This document shows, in pieces, positions 11,606 through 22,904 of a DNA stretch of 64,000 bases. Each line of letters starts with the position of its first letter. Position 1 is the stretch's first letter. The stretch lies in contig ML210180.1 of the NCBI GenBank assembly GCA_004369085.1, forward strand, positions 1 through 64,000, written 5' to 3'. A program made the translations under genes and the position numbers. Source of the DNA: Coprinopsis marcescibilis. Lineage: Eukaryota; Basidiomycota; Agaricomycetes; Agaricales; Psathyrellaceae. The notes beneath the pieces are model-generated. The model searched no databases. It was given only the letters and a program-made list of their open reading frames with translations, and was not told the origin of the DNA.

Positions 11606-11865
11606 GGCGACAACGACGGCAAGAAGTGCAGTTGAATACATTGACAGAAGAAAGAGATGATGGAATACAAGGGCCGGTGTTTGCCGACATTATGTCGATC
11701 GATTAATTCGGCAGTCTAACTTGCTCGCGCCTTACTCTTGGGCTGTACTGCTCGTCTTCTTCCAAATACCCATCATTCTGGACACATTCATACATTCGCC
11801 GCTGTTCTGCCGTACCACTCGCTGTCGTCGCTGCTGTCTTGTCGTCAGCGCATCTTACTTCTCTA
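11606..11865. promoter_or_regulatory. Shared divergent promoter of TRM10 and thioesterase gene 1
   Basis: Only 260 bp separate the two start codons, so both promoters must lie here or overlap. No clear TATA box; the thioesterase side is C/T-rich, common at fungal start regions. Inferred from layout. Confidence 0.4.
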
Positions 11866-12919
11866 ATGGCCACTAACAACGTCCTTCAACATCTGACTCT
11901 ACCTGCTGCATCTAAACATACTGCCACAGTCATATTCGTCCATGTGAGTTGCTATCGCGTTGTATGGCATATGCTGTACGGGTGACATTTCTGATACCTC
12001 TCCTCCAATCCTCGGCATGGTCTTGCTACCTACAGGGTTTGGGAGACACAGGTCATGGCGGGGAACCTCTTGTCGCAATGTTTCGCAGTGACCCTCAGTT
12101 GTCACACGTAAAATGGGTTCTACCTCACTCGTAGGTGACACAGCTTATTTGGCTTATACCTTAATACTGATTGGCCAATCGTTATTCACCTTATTTTTGC
12201 CTTCTACCAACCTTCCTGTGGGCTGGAACCTGCGATGCACTTTTGACCTGCTGTGCAGACCTGTCCGCCCAGTTAAGGCCAACATGGGCATTGAAATGCC
12301 GTCCTGGTAAATGGCCGTGTCACTATGCCCATTTTCAAAGCAACTAAACAGTATACTTAAAGGTACGACATATACTCGTTTGGATTCAACACGCAGGAAG
12401 ACGAGCAAGGGATGCTCGAGTCCGCTCGCTCTCTTGACCAGCTGATAGGAAGAGAGATTGATTGTGGCATCGACCCCAGTCGTGTTTTCCTTGGTGGCTT
12501 CAGCCAAGGCGGAACTATGACGCTCCTCACCGGCCTCACAACTGAGAGAAAGCTTGGAGGGCTGATCGTGCTCAGTGGTTGGCTTCCACTGCAGCATAGG
12601 TTTAAGGAGGTGCGTTCTGTATCTATTACAATGTCTATGATCGTGGTTTACAATGTTCGCGCAGATCGCTTCGAGATACGCTTCTACCGTTCCCATCTTT
12701 TGGGCACAAGGCAGAGAAGATCCGCTTGTGTTACCCAAGCACTCAGCAGAGTGCGTTGACTTTCTTAAAACACAACTCGGCGCATCTTTAGCTCCTTCGC
12801 AAACGGAGCCCACAGGAGTAGCACACAAGATCTATGGTGGTCTTGGCCACGGCGTTAGCGAAGAGGAGTTGGCTGATCTAAAAGTCTGGCTCAAAAGGGC
12901 GATACCGGCCACCAAGTAA
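11866..12919 (+). CDS. Acyl-protein thioesterase 1, copy 1 (240 aa)
   Basis: Exons 11866-11943, 12036-12130, 12259-12306, 12363-12609 and 12665-12919 join to 723 nt. The product is an alpha/beta-hydrolase of the APT1/lysophospholipase family. The oxyanion strand HTATVIFVH is followed by GLGDTGHG, the nucleophile elbow GFSQGG with the catalytic Ser, the acid in GREDPLVL and the His in GLGHGVSEEEL. APT1 enzymes remove palmitate from cysteines of proteins such as Ras and G-alpha in the cytosol. The first four exon lengths (78, 95, 48 and 247 nt) equal those of the second copy 2.9 kb downstream, so the two are tandem paralogues. The ATG at 11866 is the first in frame. Confidence 0.95.
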
Positions 12920-14781
12920 ACTTCACAGCACCGAGGTCGGGATCTTGCTTTCGCCGCTGTATGACCAAAAGGCGTTTTCTCCGTGTTCGTGGGTAGCTAC
13001 TTTCCTTTCATTGGTTATCGTGATTTTTACTTCTATCGGTTCCTTCTTTTGCATACCCTGCTTGGATTGGTGGTTCCTTCTTGAGATACCGGATGCACTC
13101 ATACCTTCTATCTTCTTTCATCACAGACAATTGTAACAAATGTAACTATGTGCTGCGTTCGGGCTTATGCTATAGATGCGCAAGTCGCTGAACCAGATTC
13201 CCCTTTGAGAAGGACTCAATCGTGGCACGACCTGGAACGTTACAAGACAGCGGGTGGCTCGTGACGCTCCTCGGCATTGGATTGTCTCAGCCAACGCTCA
13301 GCGCTCAACAGGCACCGTTCGATGAACTTAATGTGACGTTTTGACACGGGAGTTAGCAGGCGTATGGGCCACCACAGGACGCGACTCCTGTCGTTGATTA
13401 TATGTGACTGCAGGGAGCCAGTAACTCTTCGAGATGTCGATGTCGGATGATGTGATGGAAGGTGTCGATTCTCTCGTCATGTGTACATCCTATCCAGCTG
13501 ACCATTCCTAAAATACACAGAGGTGGCGTGCGTTCGGGGATTGCTTGTTGACCGTACCAGTTGCCAGACCCGGGTGCCTATCCAGGCAAAGAACGCGCCA
13601 AATACTGATAATAACGAGCGAGCGGTCCGGGCCTGTATTTTATGCAGGGACGATGGAGTGCGGGTCATCCGGTCTTCCCAAATGCAACATGTCCTACCCA
13701 CGTAGTAACATCATCGTTACACATGGTTCTCAGAACACGAACCTCGACAAAAGAAAACATCAAAGTCGAGATCTCGCACATCCGACTCGGATTTGGAGCA
13801 CCTCGGCGTGAATACTCCCATCCTCCTATCTTCTAATCTTCGCGCTGTAGTCCTGGTAACCTTCAATCCATCATATTTTCTAGACATCTGCTCAGCCGCG
13901 ACGAGCCCATGGCCTCGATTCGACGATCCATGGGAGTGGAACTTTGTCATTCAAAGAATTTCAATGTGGTAAGATGATACTCATCGTTTGACTTGCACGT
14001 AAGGATCCCAATCTCAGCCATTCAATCGTACTTCTCCTCTGAACGTGGAATCTGGTCTGACCTGTAAACCTTACGTATTGTCAGTGCTCCTGTTGGATCA
14101 TCTGGGGTAAGAAGCGCCCATAACTTGGGTTATATGACGTCAACAACAGTTCTGTTAAGGGGGACTTCTTGCCAGACTATCATCTGGAATGCTCCTCTCT
14201 GTCATTACCTGGTGTTCAGTAATGAACGTCAAGTGTCGAGGTCAACCGGTGGATGCGTCATACCTCGACCAAAATCGACCTACACATTAAATCATCATGA
14301 ACACAGGCTATGCGCACCCTGAACCAATGTCAGAGCATCTCAGCCACTACCGGCAGCTCAATGAGAGGACCGGGGTTGGGGAACCTCCAAGATGTTGACA
14401 TCACCAAAACTTTCTTATCCAGCAGTCTGACTCGCGAGAATGATGGGATTCATTTTTTGTTTGTTTCTGTCAATTCGTGCGGTGCCAATGGAAATATCTG
14501 AGAGGTGCTAGAGTCTATCTCTGGACCTACGCTCGGGTGGGGAGCGCAAAGTGAGGCTGGCACGCATTGTTTACTATCAATGTGGAGTGCAAGAGTTGAG
14601 AAATAGGGGCTCGGGGTTTGCCGGACGGTGATCACCCGGCGCGGTGAAAGCATCCAACAAGTTCTTCATCTTCTTTCCATTCATCATCATTGCGCGACAT
14701 ACCCGCCTCGTTTTGTATCTCGCCTCCCTTCTCGTCTTAGCTATCGCTCTCTACTCGCTGCTGGCAAAGAAAGCTGCACCA
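12920..14781. other. Spacer between the two thioesterase genes
   Basis: About 1.86 kb. Short open frames on both strands have no recognisable product. The last ~140 bases (14644-14781) are in frame with the second thioesterase and encode a very hydrophobic stretch but carry no ATG. Much of the rest could be decayed duplicated flank; I cannot show this by eye. Confidence 0.4.
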
Positions 14782-15818
14782 ATGGCCGCAATTCCAATCC
14801 TCCAACGGCTGATCGTCCCAGCAACTTCCAAACATACCGCGACGGTTATCTTCGTACACGTAAGTTGTTATCACAGTGGTAATCTGCGGCGTTGTGTCCC
14901 AGTGTATATGAAGCTTACATAGTACTGTAGGGCTTGGGAGACTCGGGACATGGTTGGAAGCCTGTTGCCGAAATGTTTGGCGCTGACCAGCAACTCCAAC
15001 ACGTGAAATGGGTTCTCCCTCATGCGTATGTGGATAGTCTCTTGCAACCAATGTTGAAGCAATGATTAAAGGTCGCCTTCAAATCCCCTTCGCCTCACTG
15101 ACTATCCGGATACGTGCCACGTCCTTTCACCGGTCGATCGCGGTTGTTCTACTTCAGCCCAGTCGAACCAGTGACTGCGAATCAGGGTATGCGAATGCCA
15201 TCATGGTGAGCCATACCGTATCCGCCGATTGATTCCCCCGACGGTGCTGAACTGACCTAGGTTTGACATCATTGAATTCGGGTTCAAGTCGACAGAGGAT
15301 GAGAAGGGAATGCTCAAGACCGCTAGCTCTCTCAACAAATTGATTTCAGAGGAGGTGGATGCTGGAATAGATCCAAGCCGAATCATCCTCGGTGGATTCA
15401 GCCAGGGAGGCACCATGTCGCTCCTCACCGGGCTTACCAATGAACGCAAACTAGGGGGACTAATTGTACTTAGTGCATGGCTACCGTTACGCCACAAGAT
15501 CAAGGCTGTGAGTTGAGTTTGAATGGAATGCATGTGTAGCATCTACTTACCATGTCATAGATGACCTCGGACCACGCGAAGTCTATTCCTATCTTCTGGG
15601 GTCAAGGGAAACAAGATGAGCTCATTAGACCAGCGCTATCCAAGCTATCCGTCGAATTCGTAAAGAACGAGCTCGGTTTCGCTTACGCATCCTCGCAAAC
15701 TGAGGCCACTGGAGTTGCCTACAAGCAATACAACGGGGTTGGACATAGCGTGAACGACCAGGAACTTGCGGATTTAAAAGCTTGGATCAAGAACGCTATT
15801 CCCCCTACCAAGGCATGA
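14782..15818 (+). CDS. Acyl-protein thioesterase 1, copy 2 (241 aa)
   Basis: Exons 14782-14859, 14931-15025, 15158-15205, 15261-15507 and 15561-15818 join to 726 nt. The same APT1 motifs are present: HTATVIFVH, GLGDSGHG, nucleophile elbow GFSQGG, acid in GKQDELIR, and His in GVGHSVNDQEL. The motif SQTE(P/A)TGVA(H/Y)K is shared with copy 1. Intron positions and phases are identical to copy 1, while third bases and many surface residues differ, so the duplication is not recent. ATG 14782 gives a cytosolic enzyme like the family. The frame stays open upstream to 14644 through a hydrophobic segment (LVLYLASLLVLAIALYSLL) that lacks an ATG. A membrane-anchored form would need a non-AUG start or an unseen 5' exon. 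Confidence 0.95.
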
Positions 15819-16339
15819 TTCTTGGTAGACAATCGCGATACTGTACCGTTATGTAGGTACTAAATAAACATTAACTGGTTGAGCCATTTGGAATCCCAAT
15901 TGGATTGTCGCGCTGGGATTCAAACTCGAAATAGGATGCCGTTTGGCCCTGTCTTATTCAAGTACCATAATGTTACATCTGTCATCAACTTTGAAGGTCT
16001 TTGATAGGACTTAGAGTGACGATTGTTGGACCGAAGGGTTTCTAGCTGTGCCAGGCAAATACGGCCCAAATACGCTCCGGATAGCGGAAATTGCCGAGCA
16101 GCGGTTGGCAGCTGGCAGCGTTCAGGTCTGTTCAGGTCAGGTCCTATCTCTTAACCTGCTCTTTACACACAGTTCCCACCCGTTCCCACTCTCTAGCATC
16201 CCTTAACTCGACATTTCTATTTGAATTTGACCGAAGAAACGTCCATACAACGCGGAATATCTCACTTGATCCAAGAATAACCGGAAGTCCTGTGTTAACC
16301 GCATCTAGGAGCGTCACACCACCTCGAGTTCGACTATCA
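15819..16339. other. Intergenic
   Basis: About 520 bp between two plus-strand genes. The frame of the downstream gene is open back to about 16091 but has no earlier ATG, so this is taken as its 5' leader. TAAATAAACA at about 15860 could serve as a poly(A) signal of the thioesterase gene. Confidence 0.4.
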
Positions 16340-16924
16340 ATGTCTTCTTCGAACCATCCTGCTCCACCACCTATTGCTACGCCTACGCCTAGCAACCCGT
16401 ATAAACCAGATCTGCCGCCACCGTATACCGAGTTTTTCACACCTGCAGGGCCGAGCGGTCCAGTTCAGAGCGCCCAGTCGAGCTCAATACCGACCGGCAT
16501 AGTCGCTCAACATCCGCATTATGTACAGGGGCCATACCCACAGCAGCAGGTTCCAAGCTTCTCAGGGCCTCAACATCCCAATGGACCTGGGATGTATGGG
16601 AGCCTGCATCCTCAGGCTGGAGGCCCAATGCCGTCACGGACGGCAAACTACCATTATCATAACCCTCCTCCAACGGCTCTTCCCCCGGGTCATCATCACC
16701 AATTCGGCCCTACACCATTGAACGACACCCAGGCCCTGCTTCCATATGCGTTCTACAACGAGGGCTCGGCTGTGAATACACGGGCGCGCTGGAGGTTTTT
16801 CGAGGCGTGGTTGTGTGCGATCGCGATTTATATTGGGTTTGCGTTGCTAGTTGGTGTTGGAGAATTTGGAGATTTCTGGATGCTCAGGGTGGTTGCTAAC
16901 CCTGCTCTCCATGCTTTCCGTTGA
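16340..16924 (+). CDS. Single-pass membrane protein with PPxY motif (194 aa), uncharacterised
   Basis: An intron-less frame from the first in-frame ATG at 16340. Residues 1-140 are rich in Pro, Gly, His and Gln and carry LPPPYTEF near residue 33, a PPxY motif that WW domains of NEDD4/Rsp5-type ubiquitin ligases bind. Near the C-terminus, after RARWRFFEAW, comes one hydrophobic helix (LCAIAIYIGFALLVGV), then a short tail. The basic residues before the helix suggest a cytosolic N-terminus. The layout resembles small Rsp5 adaptor proteins of fungi, but the sequence is too degenerate to claim orthology. Function unknown; the adaptor idea is inference. Confidence 0.65.
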   Translation: MSSSNHPAPPPIATPTPSNPYKPDLPPPYTEFFTPAGPSGPVQSAQSSSIPTGIVAQHPHYVQGPYPQQQVPSFSGPQHPNGPGMYGSLHPQAGGPMPSRTANYHYHNPPPTALPPGHHHQFGPTPLNDTQALLPYAFYNEGSAVNTRARWRFFEAWLCAIAIYIGFALLVGVGEFGDFWMLRVVANPALHAFR

Positions 16925-18804
16925 CTTGGGGCCGCCATTCTACCCATGATCCATGAGTTTCGAGCTTCATTATGTCCCCTCCGTTCTCGTATTTCTTGTT
17001 CGAAAGTTTATGGTGCGTATTTTAACTTCTCCGGTTTGCTTGGTGACTGAACCACGATTTAGGCACACCTTATCATGACCTATCACGTTGTATCATTATC
17101 TCTAACTGTGTATCACAACCTCTATGGTAAGTACACTTGTTTGCAGCAGACCTGTTCAGGTCGTTCCTGACATTTTCGATTAGACGACACTACTCTCTCA
17201 AATAATCCACTCCGACTATGTAAAGCCACTATGTATATCATTCTCTTGGGATTGGGTATCTGCAATAAACCGACCAACGAAGCTCGTGCTCGTTGCCTGC
17301 TACAATCCGCGACCTACCCAGCTCTTAACCTCGTGGTTCCCTGTATCATCATTGAACGCAGCTCGTCAACTCATTCATCACACTCGTAGTTCCTGATAAA
17401 CGTGTTTGCACTGGATCTGGAAGGGTTACAAACTATCCATGAAAACCTACCGAACGCCACAACGCCATTATTGATATATGATTAAAGCTACACCCAGCAG
17501 CAAGCGGCCCCAATGATCTGTGTAGACTATCAAGTGTAAACTTATGTACTAAACGGCATTGTATTTTTTGACAAAGCCTACTTTCAGGACATGTCCCAAT
17601 GGAACGCTCTGCCAGTGGCAGGAACTTCCCGATCGTGTATTTCGGAGCTATCGAAATAGGAAGTTGATAGCTATTTTGGGAAAGCGCTCCTATAATGATT
17701 CTCGTTGGCGGAGACCAACAGAAAGTACCACATGTATCTCCCGGAATTTGCCATAAGCTGGATGGTCGCAATATACTAGAGATACTATCGCGGTAAGTAA
17801 CTATCTCCTTAGTAGAGCTCAGTACGGCACGCGTTGTCCATCACTGCATGGGTTTCAAGGCGGACAGCCGTACCGGTTATGCCGCTCTCAAAAATTGAAA
17901 CAATGCCAAAGCTCTCTTGGACCAGAACCTCTACCGTCTCTACTGAGATGCATATGTCCTACTATCACTTTCTGCAATATTGGGGGTCTTGTCGGCTATT
18001 GAGTTGGGGTAGAGGCGCTTTCTGAAAAAGCGGTCAAGTACGTCATCGACACCATCTTGCCTCCTCGACGAAGCTGACTACCAAGTCTGCCTGGAGTTAC
18101 TGCTGAGATGCATATGTATGTAGCCCAAGCGACGGAAGAAGGGCTGAGCTCGTCGATGCACCAAATCTCCGGGGTTTGCTCTCGTGTCCAGGAAGAAGAG
18201 CCATTCAAGGACGCCTCGTGTTGACTGTCCAGACCTGATGACCTCGAAACATTCACTTCAGGGTGTTTCTACAAGAAAGCCCGACAACACAATCGCAATC
18301 ATGGGGGTTGGTCCCTGCTATGGCATGCTGGCCGCTGAATTACTATCCGAGAGACCCCTCCAGCACCCGCGGGTCAGTTCTCTCTTGTGCTTGCTCGTTA
18401 CGGCGTTTTGCGTAGAAATTCAGGTCTAGGACAGTTCCTAGGGACCGCAAAATAGGCGTATAGATTTAGTTATCATGTTCTCGAGCTTAAAACTCTACTT
18501 GAATTACTCATACCCCGTTGTGGATTACAGTGGCCGTGGAATGGAGGGGGTGTCTCGGAAATACAGAATTAAATCACTGCTCCCAGCGCCGGCCGGTGTA
18601 GCAACGGCTGGAGTAATGTAGAAATTTATAGAAAAGAAATATAATCAGGCTATAAAAACGACGTACGCCAAGAGGATGTTTTTGTCTTTGGTCACAATTG
18701 ACCCTGTTATTATTATTATTTTGCTTTTCCACCTGCCTTCAACTACTTGTATACATGCGGTAGCTGTTCTTACATGACAACCTCTCTCTCTTCTGACCAC
18801 CACC
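16925..18804. other. Long stretch without a convincing gene
   Basis: About 1.9 kb. Open frames are short, and GAGATGCATATGT recurs near 17945 and 18105. The piece 18000-18300 looks mildly coding but is broken in all frames, so a decayed gene is possible. TTATTATTATTATTTT near 18707 is a simple repeat. Confidence 0.4.
18650..18659 (+). promoter_or_regulatory. TATA-like element
   Basis: CTATAAAAAC lies about 150 bp before an ATG at 18805 that has good context (CACCATGTCC). It is one of few strong TATA matches in the window and supports a transcript starting here. Confidence 0.35.
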
Positions 18805-19091
18805 ATGTCCGATATGCGCCGCGTTGCCCGACTGTTTCTTGCACTGTCGACTACATTTGCTGGCTCTCGTGGCGAACTCTCGCGTCTTTCAATTAACGAT
18901 GTGTGATCTCGCTGGCGTTCTGACCTCTGACGGGCTAGCTGCTTCCACTATGCGAGGCGATTCGGTTGTACACCGACACAATGCCTCATGCTCCTTTCAA
19001 ACTCGTTCTGGGAAGGACAGTTGTGGGAGACAATGCATTCGGTGTGAACAATGTCAATGGGCGTGCTGGACGTCTTCGTGTGGACCAATGA
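18805..19091 (+). CDS. Candidate small protein, possibly secreted
   Basis: The ATG at 18805 opens MSDMRRVARLFLALSTTFAG, which looks like a signal peptide. A 38-nt GTGTGATC...GGGCTAG intron would join it in frame to LLPLCEAIRLYTDTMPHA and FKLVLGRTVVGDNAFGVN, ending at TGA 19091 (about 84 residues). Without the intron the frame stops after 33 codons. The intron is short for this genome, and the protein matches nothing I know. A TATA-like box precedes it. Low confidence: it could equally be a chance frame. Confidence 0.22.
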
Positions 19092-19887
19092 AAAGCGAGG
19101 TGTCACGTGAAGAATAAGGTTTGGTTTACGCGAGTTGTTGAATGGCCTGTGCGTGGGAAACGGGATCTGGGGGTGTTGGGAGAGAAATTGTAATGAGATT
19201 TAGATGTGACACTCCAAACTCGGGACCGCCCGACTTCCTTCATCACATACCCACCTCGATCGCACATCCCCCGACGCTCATCGTTGTCCATTCCCTTCTC
19301 CTCGTCGTCCATTTCCTCGAGCTGGTTGTCTTAAACGACGCACAGGTCCTTGCTTTCTCTTTACTCGTCGTCTCCAGCGACTAGCTCCCACCCTCCGTCG
19401 TCACGTCTCACGCGTCGCTTTCCCTCCATTTGCAACGCGCTGCACCCATTCCCGGCTCAATTCTCTCCATTTCATCGTCATAGTCATCTGCAATACATTC
19501 TCCATCCATTACACCATCTCTATTCTCATTCTTCGTCCCCGTTGTTGATGTTTTGAGCATCCCTTGGACGAGACAAAACTTTTTTCTGTATATTTATCCC
19601 ACTACCCATTGCCCACACTGGCGACCACAATTGTCTCTATCCATCCCTCTCGTCAGCAGGACGAGGACTTTATTAACAGGTCCTTGCTCGACTCCCTCGA
19701 CGCACAGGCCGACGCTGAGCCAGCGCACTCGTCCAGCGACGTAGAAACGGGCGGACATCAATCCTACAAACCCTCATCTGACACATCATCTAATTCCTCA
19801 TCTGTAGCATATTCTATTCCTCTTCATTCGCAACATCAACAACGCACGCCTCGCACCGACTCACCCTCTGAAAACCTCCTTCGCCAA
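19092..19887. promoter_or_regulatory. Leader and promoter of the WHI3-like gene
   Basis: Strongly C/T-rich on the plus strand between 19250 and 19560, typical of core promoters of highly expressed fungal genes. A CACGTG palindrome sits at 19104-19109. From 19564 the frame of the downstream gene is open (from 19660 it follows a good acceptor, CGTCAGCAG), so the coding region may begin here through an exon I could not place. Confidence 0.45.
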
Positions 19888-22800
19888 ATGCACACTCAGG
19901 ACCCCCAGTTCAATGCGCCAAACCTCCAAGGAGGCGTATTCAACCACCCAAGTAACATGCATGTCCAATCGGAATATCATAACGACTTTGAAACGACCAA
20001 ACTCCACCCTCAGCATGGTGGGCGAGTGAATGGCTTCGGCGCTAGCAACAACTACCGGGCATCCTTCAGTGCATTCCCCAACCGTACTCAAATTAATCCA
20101 TCTGTCATCGGCGCTACGTCTCTCCGCGATACCAATACATTTTATCCCACCCAGGCCGACGTCTTCCCTGCGCAGGTCAGCTCCCCCATCCAGCAGCACC
20201 TCCCGCAGTATGAAACCCACTCAGGCTCTGACTTTGGTGGTCACAAACCTTACATGGAGAATTTCAACCAGACCAGCTCAATGCTCCCCCACCATGGCAG
20301 ACACAGTATCAGCCATTTTCCTCAACAAAATCACCACAAATTCAACCCTAATCATCAATTCGGCAATCCCGTTCAGCTCGCCTCGCAAACACCTTATGGC
20401 CCTCATCTACCAGTCGGAGCGATGAACGGTGCTCATCAGCCGCAGGCACCCACTGGACCGCCTTCTCGGGAGGTCAACAACTCCAATGCTACTTCAGCTT
20501 CGAGTCAGGAGGAAATCTCCACGATCTTCGTTGTTGGGTTCCCCGAAGATATGCAGGTACGCATTGCCACCATGTTATTGACTCGTTCCTTTCGCTGACA
20601 CATTATCCAGGAACGGGAATTCCAGAACATGTTCACATTCTCGGCGGGCTTTGAAGCAGCAACGCTGAAGATTCCAAACAAGGAATATACCGCCTACGGT
20701 GCGAATGGTATTCGGGGTTACCAAGGGTACACCGGGTCGAACGATCCATACAACCTGGTGACCGTCAACCAAGGTGGCGTTGTGGTCGACGGTGGGCGGG
20801 ACGGTACCATGTCCTCATGGCCCGCTGTTCCTGGGGACGAGGGCAATCACTTCGTGGGCACTAGCCTGGCGCCACGGAAGCAGATCATTGGCTTTGCCAA
20901 GTTTAAGTCACGTGAGCATGCTTTGGAAGCACGGGAAGTCCTCCAGGGCCGACGTGTTGATCTGGACAAGGGTTCTATCCTCAAAGCGGAAATGGCGAAG
21001 AAAAACTTGCATACGAAGCGGGGAGTCGGTCCTTTGCCAGGGGGGCCCGCCGGACCTAATATGAATCCATCCAGTGCCATGCAGAACGCCTCCCACGGAC
21101 CGGCACCAAACCACAGCCTCGAGCCCTTCCCCTTGCAGAACGAAAGCTTTCCTCCTCGTGAGCGGGACCTCCCGCTTGGTGGCATTGACCTAGGGCGTCT
21201 GGGAACCTGGCGTGACCAGATCCAACGAGATGTTCATGCCATAACGAATGGTATTGGCAGTGCTAGCACCACCGAGTTCCACCCGAGGAAGGACCGTGAA
21301 GAGGAAGAGCATCGTCGTCGGGAACGCGATGCCAACCTTTACAATGCTATGGGCATCAGCCACGGTGTAACCCGTGGTCCTAGAGAGAGGGAGGAAGAAG
21401 AACGAGAACGTCGCCGCAAGGATAAAGAGGCTCGTCTGCGAGCATCCAACTCTACTGCATTCGACGCTTTCCATTCCGTTCCTGCTGGAAACGCTCCTCC
21501 GCTTTCCAGACAGAATTCCGGGTTGAATGGGATCATCAATGGTAATGCGCTCCTGCCTCCTCACAATGAAGGCACGCCGAGTCTCGGATCAAGCCCACTT
21601 CTTCAGAATGCGTTCGCTTCGAACCAGTATGAAGACATGCCCGGGCCTTGGGATAAGCTTCACCAGACGGTGCCGAACGGAACATCTTTGCCGCAATCCA
21701 GCTCTCTTCGGTCCACCTCGCCGCTGGACAACGAGGAAATCGACCCAAGGTTTTCTCCACAGGAGAACCAGGCCACGGATTCCTTGTCAGGGCAGCATCG
21801 TGCTCCATCGGAGTCGAGCGTGTCTAGTGCCATCAGCCCTCATCATGGTATTATAGGTGGCGGTAGTTCCATTGGTAGCGGGGCGAGCGACGCAGATCTC
21901 AACAAGGCGATGAATGACTTGGTCCTCAACACCGACAATGGCACTACCTCCCCTCAACTTCCATCTCCTGCTTCTGGAGCCAGTTCGAACAGCACTAAGA
22001 ACGCTGTTGATCAGAACCCACCGGTATGTCGCTCCGAGATTTCATTTGTGAGCACCCAACTCATTTTGACTTCGCAGATCAATACCCTTTACGTCGGAAA
22101 CCTTCCGGCCCCTTCGCCTTCGATTGGCTTCTCCAATGAACAGCTGGAAGAAAGCATTCGTCAGCTGTTCATGTCCCAACCAGGCTATCGTCGGCTCTGC
22201 TTCCGGCAGAAAAACAATGGCCCAATGTGTTTCGTCGAGGTACGATTTTTGTTGTTTGTTCTTGGAGGGAATTTGTTTAACCTATGTTTATTCTCTAGTT
22301 CGAAGATGTGTCTCACGCAACTAAAGCTCTTAACGAGTTGTACGGACACACCTTGGGTGGGCTCGTAAAAGGTGGCGGGATTCGCCTTTCGTACAGCAAG
22401 AACCCTCTTGGTGTCCGAACCCCGACCAGCGCGACTGGCCAGAGCATCGGCTTTCAGCAACAACAAGCGATGCAGTCTCTCAACAGCTTCCAGCCAGAGC
22501 AATTCCTCCCCCGCTCTGGGGATGACTTGGTTCCCCAAAGCCATTTATCTCGTCGAGATACTATTGGTTCATTTGGAGGCAATTTCTTGACCTCCCCACC
22601 ACCACGCTTCACCTCCCCGCCAATCAATAATTTCGGTCCGACGTCACTGAACACTGGACCAAGCTTCAACCTTCGTACCAACGGAGGCAGTCTGTCCAGC
22701 CTGTATTCGTACAGCCTGGCGGCAGCAGGAGGCGTAGGCCATTCCAACTCATCAGCGCAATTCTCTCCTTTTGGAATCACCAACACTCCAACGATACCCG

Positions 22801-22904
22801 AGCAAACTTCGAGCTCTGACGATCCAGCATTGCATTCTCATCATCATTTCGCGCATCGCACTTTGTCACCCCCCGTCAACGTAGAGGCTAGCCGAGCCGG
22901 TTAG
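19888..22904 (+). CDS. WHI3-like RNA-binding protein with two RRM domains (949 aa from this start)
   Basis: Exons 19888-20556, 20611-22023, 22078-22239 and 22299-22904 join to 2850 nt. A first, divergent RRM contains STIFVVGFPEDMQ and GFAKFKSREHALEAREVL. The C-terminal RRM is close to the Whi3/RBPMS type: NTLYVGNLP, then LFMSQPGYRRLCFR, NNGPMCFVEFEDVSHATKAL, NELYG and IRLSYSKNPLG. The rest is Gln/Asn/Ser/Pro-rich and probably disordered. Whi3 binds UGCAU in target mRNAs and condenses them in the cytoplasm to control cell-cycle and growth programmes. Such a role is inferred here. No ATG exists upstream in this frame, yet it stays open to 19564 with plausible protein (INRSLLDSLDAQADAE), so the true start may lie in an earlier exon. 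Confidence 0.85.

Noticed and set aside
13477..13950. Overlapping frames on both strands between the thioesterase genes
   Set aside because: All under 90 codons, no good start context, no shared motif.
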